The notes under the pieces were generated by a model. It did not search any database. It was not told where the DNA came from and saw only the letters and a list, made by a program, of their open reading frames with translations. Position numbers and translations under genes: made by a program. 35,286 nucleotides of DNA from JBECKW01 sp040235505 (GTDB lineage Bacteria > Desulfobacterota > Desulfobacteria > Desulfobacterales > JAFDDL01): positions 1 through 35,286 of the forward strand of contig JBECKW010000355.1 in the NCBI GenBank assembly GCA_040235505.1, written 5' to 3'. Positions 32,737-35,286 of this stretch are shown here, one piece after another (position 1 is the stretch's first letter; every line of letters begins with the position of its first letter).

Positions 32737-34329
32737 ATGCCAAAACAAGAAACCCCCGAAACCGTAATTGAGACGGACGTCCTTGTCATCGGCGGCGGCA
32801 TCGCCGGCTGTTTCGCGGCTGTTAAAGCGCGTGAGCAGGGCGTCGATGTTACCCTCGTATCCAAAGGGAATATCGGCAGATCCGGAATGTCGCCTTGGGC
32901 GCACGGCACCATGGATGTTCCGCCGGACCGGCCGGATAAAATCGAAAAGCTGAAAACGCGTGCCCATGTCGGCGGTGAGTATATCAACAACTGCACATGG
33001 ACGGAACGTATCATCATGGAATCCCATGCAAGGTTCCAGGATTTGCTGGCCTGGGGCCAGCCGTTTCTCAAAGATAAAAACGGCAATTTTGTGGCGCCGG
33101 TGGAGGGGGGCGAGGCACAGGATGGCTGGCTGTGGGCCCTCGCGGACGGCCCCGGGTCATGGGCGAAATCCTTAAAAAACCAACCTGAGAAAGTCGGGGT
33201 CCGCATCATGGAAAAAATCATGATTGTCGACCTGATAAAACAGAACGACGGGATTGTTGGCGCAATCGGCGTCACAAGGGACAATTTCAACCTTTATGTT
33301 TTTAAGGCCAAGGCGACGATCCTCTGCGTGGGCTCCGGCGGCTTCAAGCCTATCGGCGGGTGGCCTATGGGAGACCTTACTTCCGATGGTCATATCATGG
33401 CCTACAAGGCCGGCGCTGAAATCACCGGCAAGGAATTCGAGGATATGCATAACGGTATGGTGCGGCGGACCGGCGCTATCTGGTTACAGAATCTGCAACC
33501 AATGACCAACGCGGAAGGAAAGACCGTACCGGGATTCGGGTTCGGTCTCAATGCCGACCTCGAGGCCAATGCCGGCAGGGCCCCGCTCTACAGAGGCGAG
33601 GATGAGGTTTTCGGCGCGGTGGGCCCGGGATTGGGCGTCCACACGGCGGAAGGCGTATGGCCGGTCGATGAGCATTGTGCCGCCGGCGTTCCCGGCTTGT
33701 ATACGGCGGGGGACAATTGCGCAACCATGGTGGTCGGTGCGACCTACAGCCTGGGCGGAAGCGGCAGCTGCAATGCCTCAGTGACCGGGACCCGGGCCGG
33801 CACGGCCGCCGCCAAATATGCCAAACAGGCGGACAAGCCGAAGATGGACGAAGAGGAAGTGTCCTGTTTGAAAGAAGCCATTCTCCAGCCGACAAAGCGC
33901 AAGGGAGGCTTCAGCCCCGGTTGGGTGACGCAACTGATCAGGAATGCGATGATACCGTATTTTACACTGCGCATTAAGCACGGGAAAAGACTGGAGGGTG
34001 TCCTGACAGAGATAGAGTTCATGCGGGATGAGTTTTGTCCCAAACTCTTTGCACGGGATCCCCACGAGTTGCGGCTTGTCTTTGAGACCAGGAACATGGT
34101 GACGAATGCGGAAATGAAGATGCGGGCATCGCTTTTCCGGACCGAAAGCCGTGGAATGCACTACCGCGAGGACTATCCCCGTCGCGTCGACCCGGATTGG
34201 CTGGCATGGGTGATGATTAAGGAAGTAGACGGCAAGATGACCCTTTATAAGAAACCGATCCCGAAGGAATGGTGGCCCGATCTGACCATCCCCTATGAAA
34301 AAAGATATCCGGCTGCGACCACCGCTTAG
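32737..34329 (+). CDS. Cytoplasmic AprA/FrdA-like flavoprotein
   Basis: This 530-residue protein without signal peptide starts almost directly with the FAD-binding strand and loop GGGIAG at 19-24. GRSGMSPWAHGTM follows at about 51-63. The overall layout, with a C-terminal helical part rich in Arg and Glu, resembles fumarate reductase/succinate dehydrogenase A subunits and adenylylsulfate reductase alpha rather than the Tat flavoproteins. The 2[4Fe-4S] ferredoxin gene begins 21 bases downstream, as in AprA-AprB pairs, so a heterodimeric flavin/iron-sulfur oxidoreductase is likely. True APS reductase is unlikely given its smaller size and its setting. AAGAAAGG is the ribosome site. Substrate unknown; it may act on the compound after uptake or pass electrons to a quinone-linked or flavin carrier. 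Confidence 0.88.
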   Translation: MPKQETPETVIETDVLVIGGGIAGCFAAVKAREQGVDVTLVSKGNIGRSGMSPWAHGTMDVPPDRPDKIEKLKTRAHVGGEYINNCTWTERIIMESHARFQDLLAWGQPFLKDKNGNFVAPVEGGEAQDGWLWALADGPGSWAKSLKNQPEKVGVRIMEKIMIVDLIKQNDGIVGAIGVTRDNFNLYVFKAKATILCVGSGGFKPIGGWPMGDLTSDGHIMAYKAGAEITGKEFEDMHNGMVRRTGAIWLQNLQPMTNAEGKTVPGFGFGLNADLEANAGRAPLYRGEDEVFGAVGPGLGVHTAEGVWPVDEHCAAGVPGLYTAGDNCATMVVGATYSLGGSGSCNASVTGTRAGTAAAKYAKQADKPKMDEEEVSCLKEAILQPTKRKGGFSPGWVTQLIRNAMIPYFTLRIKHGKRLEGVLTEIEFMRDEFCPKLFARDPHELRLVFETRNMVTNAEMKMRASLFRTESRGMHYREDYPRRVDPDWLAWVMIKEVDGKMTLYKKPIPKEWWPDLTIPYEKRYPAATTA

Positions 34330-34350
34330 CCGCTAAAGGAGGTCATGACC

Positions 34351-34572
34351 ATGACAATAGAACGCATCGATACAGAGCTTTGCACCGGCTGCGGAACATG
34401 CGTTGAGAGCTGTCCGATGGATGTTTTAAGAATGGATGACAAAACTCAAAAGGCGGTCATCAAGTATCCCGATGACTGTCAGTTATGCAGATTCTGTGAA
34501 ATTGACTGCCCGGTAGACGCGGTTTTTGTATCCGCTGAAAAAAAGGTTCCATATCTGACGAGCTGGGGTTGA
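34351..34572 (+). CDS. 2[4Fe-4S] ferredoxin subunit (AprB-like)
   Basis: This 73-residue protein has two classic cluster motifs: Cys11, 14, 17 and 21 followed by Pro, and Cys43, 46, 49 and 53 followed by Pro. I chose the ATG at 34351 because AAAGGAGG at 34335-34342 is 8 bases away; the ATG at 34345 is only two bases from it. There is no signal peptide. Its position directly after the cytoplasmic flavoprotein predicts that the two form one enzyme, with the ferredoxin passing electrons between FAD and an outside carrier. The short C-terminal tail lacks the long extension of AprB. Confidence 0.93.
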   Translation: MTIERIDTELCTGCGTCVESCPMDVLRMDDKTQKAVIKYPDDCQLCRFCEIDCPVDAVFVSAEKKVPYLTSWG

Positions 34573-34605
34573 TCAAATGAATCGTGGAGAAAAGGAGAAG
34601 AACAA

Positions 34606-35286
34606 ATGACCAATAACGTCATGAACTGCGATTTGGTGGTGGTCGGCGGTGGTGGCTCGGGTCTGGTGGCCGCAGTGAAGGCCAGGGACCTGGGCGTCGG
34701 AAGCGTTATCGTTCTGGAATCTGCGAAAAAGCCGGGCGGATCTGCCTGGTTCGCAGGGTTTTCATGCGCCAACACGAAGTGGCACAGGGAAGCCGGATAT
34801 CCCGACAGTACCGACGATATGTTCAGGCAATTGATGCAGCGGTATAAATGGAATGTCAACTACAAGCTGATCCGATATTACGTGGATTCCCAGGGCCCGA
34901 TGTTCGACTGGTTCGATGCACTGTGCGACGTCAGTGATTTTTTTACCAAGCCTACGCCTTATGTCAAAGCGGAGGCCGGCCAGCAGGCCAGTGGCCCCGG
35001 CGGAGGCATGCCGGGCGGCGGTATGATGATGATGCAGGGCCACATCGGGGAAAAAGGATACTTCATCAACAAAAAATCCCGAGACCCCTCCATCGGCCCG
35101 GGCCGCAGCGGATCATATCTGGTCACCCGAATGCTCGAGCAATGCAAAAAGAAGGGTATCCAGGTCGTGACCGAGGCACGCGCACGGGAGTTCACCAAGG
35201 ACGCCGGGGGGAAAGTGACGGGACTTCTGGCGGAAGTCTCGAAAGGCGGCAGGCTGCAGGTCAACTTCAAGGCGTGTGTGCTGGCC
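34606..35286 (+). CDS. Cytoplasmic FAD-dependent reductase/dehydrogenase, cut by right window edge
   Basis: Starting at the ATG at 34606 after AAAGGAGAAG, 227 codons run open to the window end. The FAD loop GGGGSG is at 14-19 with no signal peptide before it. The first 120 residues resemble flavoprotein 8 (shared DLVVVGGGGSGLVAAV-like start and MFDWF segment). A Gly/Met-rich insert (about 123-143, with GGGMPGGGMMMMQ) is very like those in the exported proteins of the cluster. The visible end ends in a beta-strand pattern typical before the second FAD contact. It is the tenth flavoprotein of this superfamily in the window. The remainder lies outside, so its electron-donor domains, if any, cannot be judged. 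Confidence 0.88.
   Translation, partial: MTNNVMNCDLVVVGGGGSGLVAAVKARDLGVGSVIVLESAKKPGGSAWFAGFSCANTKWHREAGYPDSTDDMFRQLMQRYKWNVNYKLIRYYVDSQGPMFDWFDALCDVSDFFTKPTPYVKAEAGQQASGPGGGMPGGGMMMMQGHIGEKGYFINKKSRDPSIGPGRSGSYLVTRMLEQCKKKGIQVVTEARAREFTKDAGGKVTGLLAEVSKGGRLQVNFKACVLA

Noticed and set aside
1..35286. CRISPR arrays, tRNA or rRNA genes, transposases or integrases
   Set aside because: None seen. The only repeated DNA is the short dispersed repeats listed, and the gene duplications are of whole coding sequences.

Overview
The window looks like an accessory region of an anaerobic, probably Gram-negative bacterium. Supporting points are many Tat-exported flavoproteins, lipoproteins with Gly, Val or Lys after the lipid Cys, oxygen-sensitive iron-sulfur proteins and strong Shine-Dalgarno sites. 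The moderately GC-rich coding sequence and short dispersed repeats (CTTCGTG and AATCTGCG types) fit Desulfobacterota. That placement is inference, because no marker gene is present.

Layout. A flavodoxin-ferredoxin (EFR1-type) gene runs off the left edge on the minus strand. After a 528-base AT-rich divergent intergenic region, 23 genes follow on the plus strand up to the right edge. Ten encode flavoproteins of the fumarate reductase / 3-ketosteroid dehydrogenase (FAD_binding_2) superfamily. Eight of these carry twin-arginine signals; the last two are cytoplasmic. Two further genes encode large Old Yellow Enzyme (OYE) / 2,4-dienoyl-CoA-reductase-type proteins, one cytoplasmic and one, unusually, with a Tat signal. 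The rest are three paralogous secreted beta-helix proteins, three exported SnoaL-like proteins, a possible diacetylphloroglucinol-hydrolase-like protein, a cupin with an in-frame TGA near its start, an MFS transporter, a Tat-exported mini iron-sulfur protein and a 2[4Fe-4S] ferredoxin.

Architecture. Most exported flavoproteins directly follow a non-flavin partner. Three follow a beta-helix protein (1315-5162, 8800-12921, 13133-17063), three follow a SnoaL-like protein (22114-24745, 26980-29690, 29753-32326) and one follows the hydrolase-like protein (17076-19611). The region therefore reads as a repeatedly duplicated partner-plus-flavoprotein cassette. Short repeats lie at several cassette borders. 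Gly/Met/Pro-rich inserts recur in beta-helix proteins, several flavoproteins and the exported OYE-like protein.

Working model (inference). Outside the cytoplasm, beta-helix proteins capture or scaffold a substrate, and Tat flavoproteins oxidise or reduce it, with SnoaL-like, hydrolase-like and cupin proteins doing isomerisation, dehydration or C-C cleavage. The MFS carrier imports product and the cytoplasmic OYE-like reductase, AprAB-like flavoprotein/ferredoxin pair and EFR1 protein handle electrons inside. The mix resembles steroid, bile-acid and polyphenol conversion routes, but the substrate cannot be read from the sequence. No c-type cytochrome is encoded, so the electron partner of the exported flavoproteins is unknown.
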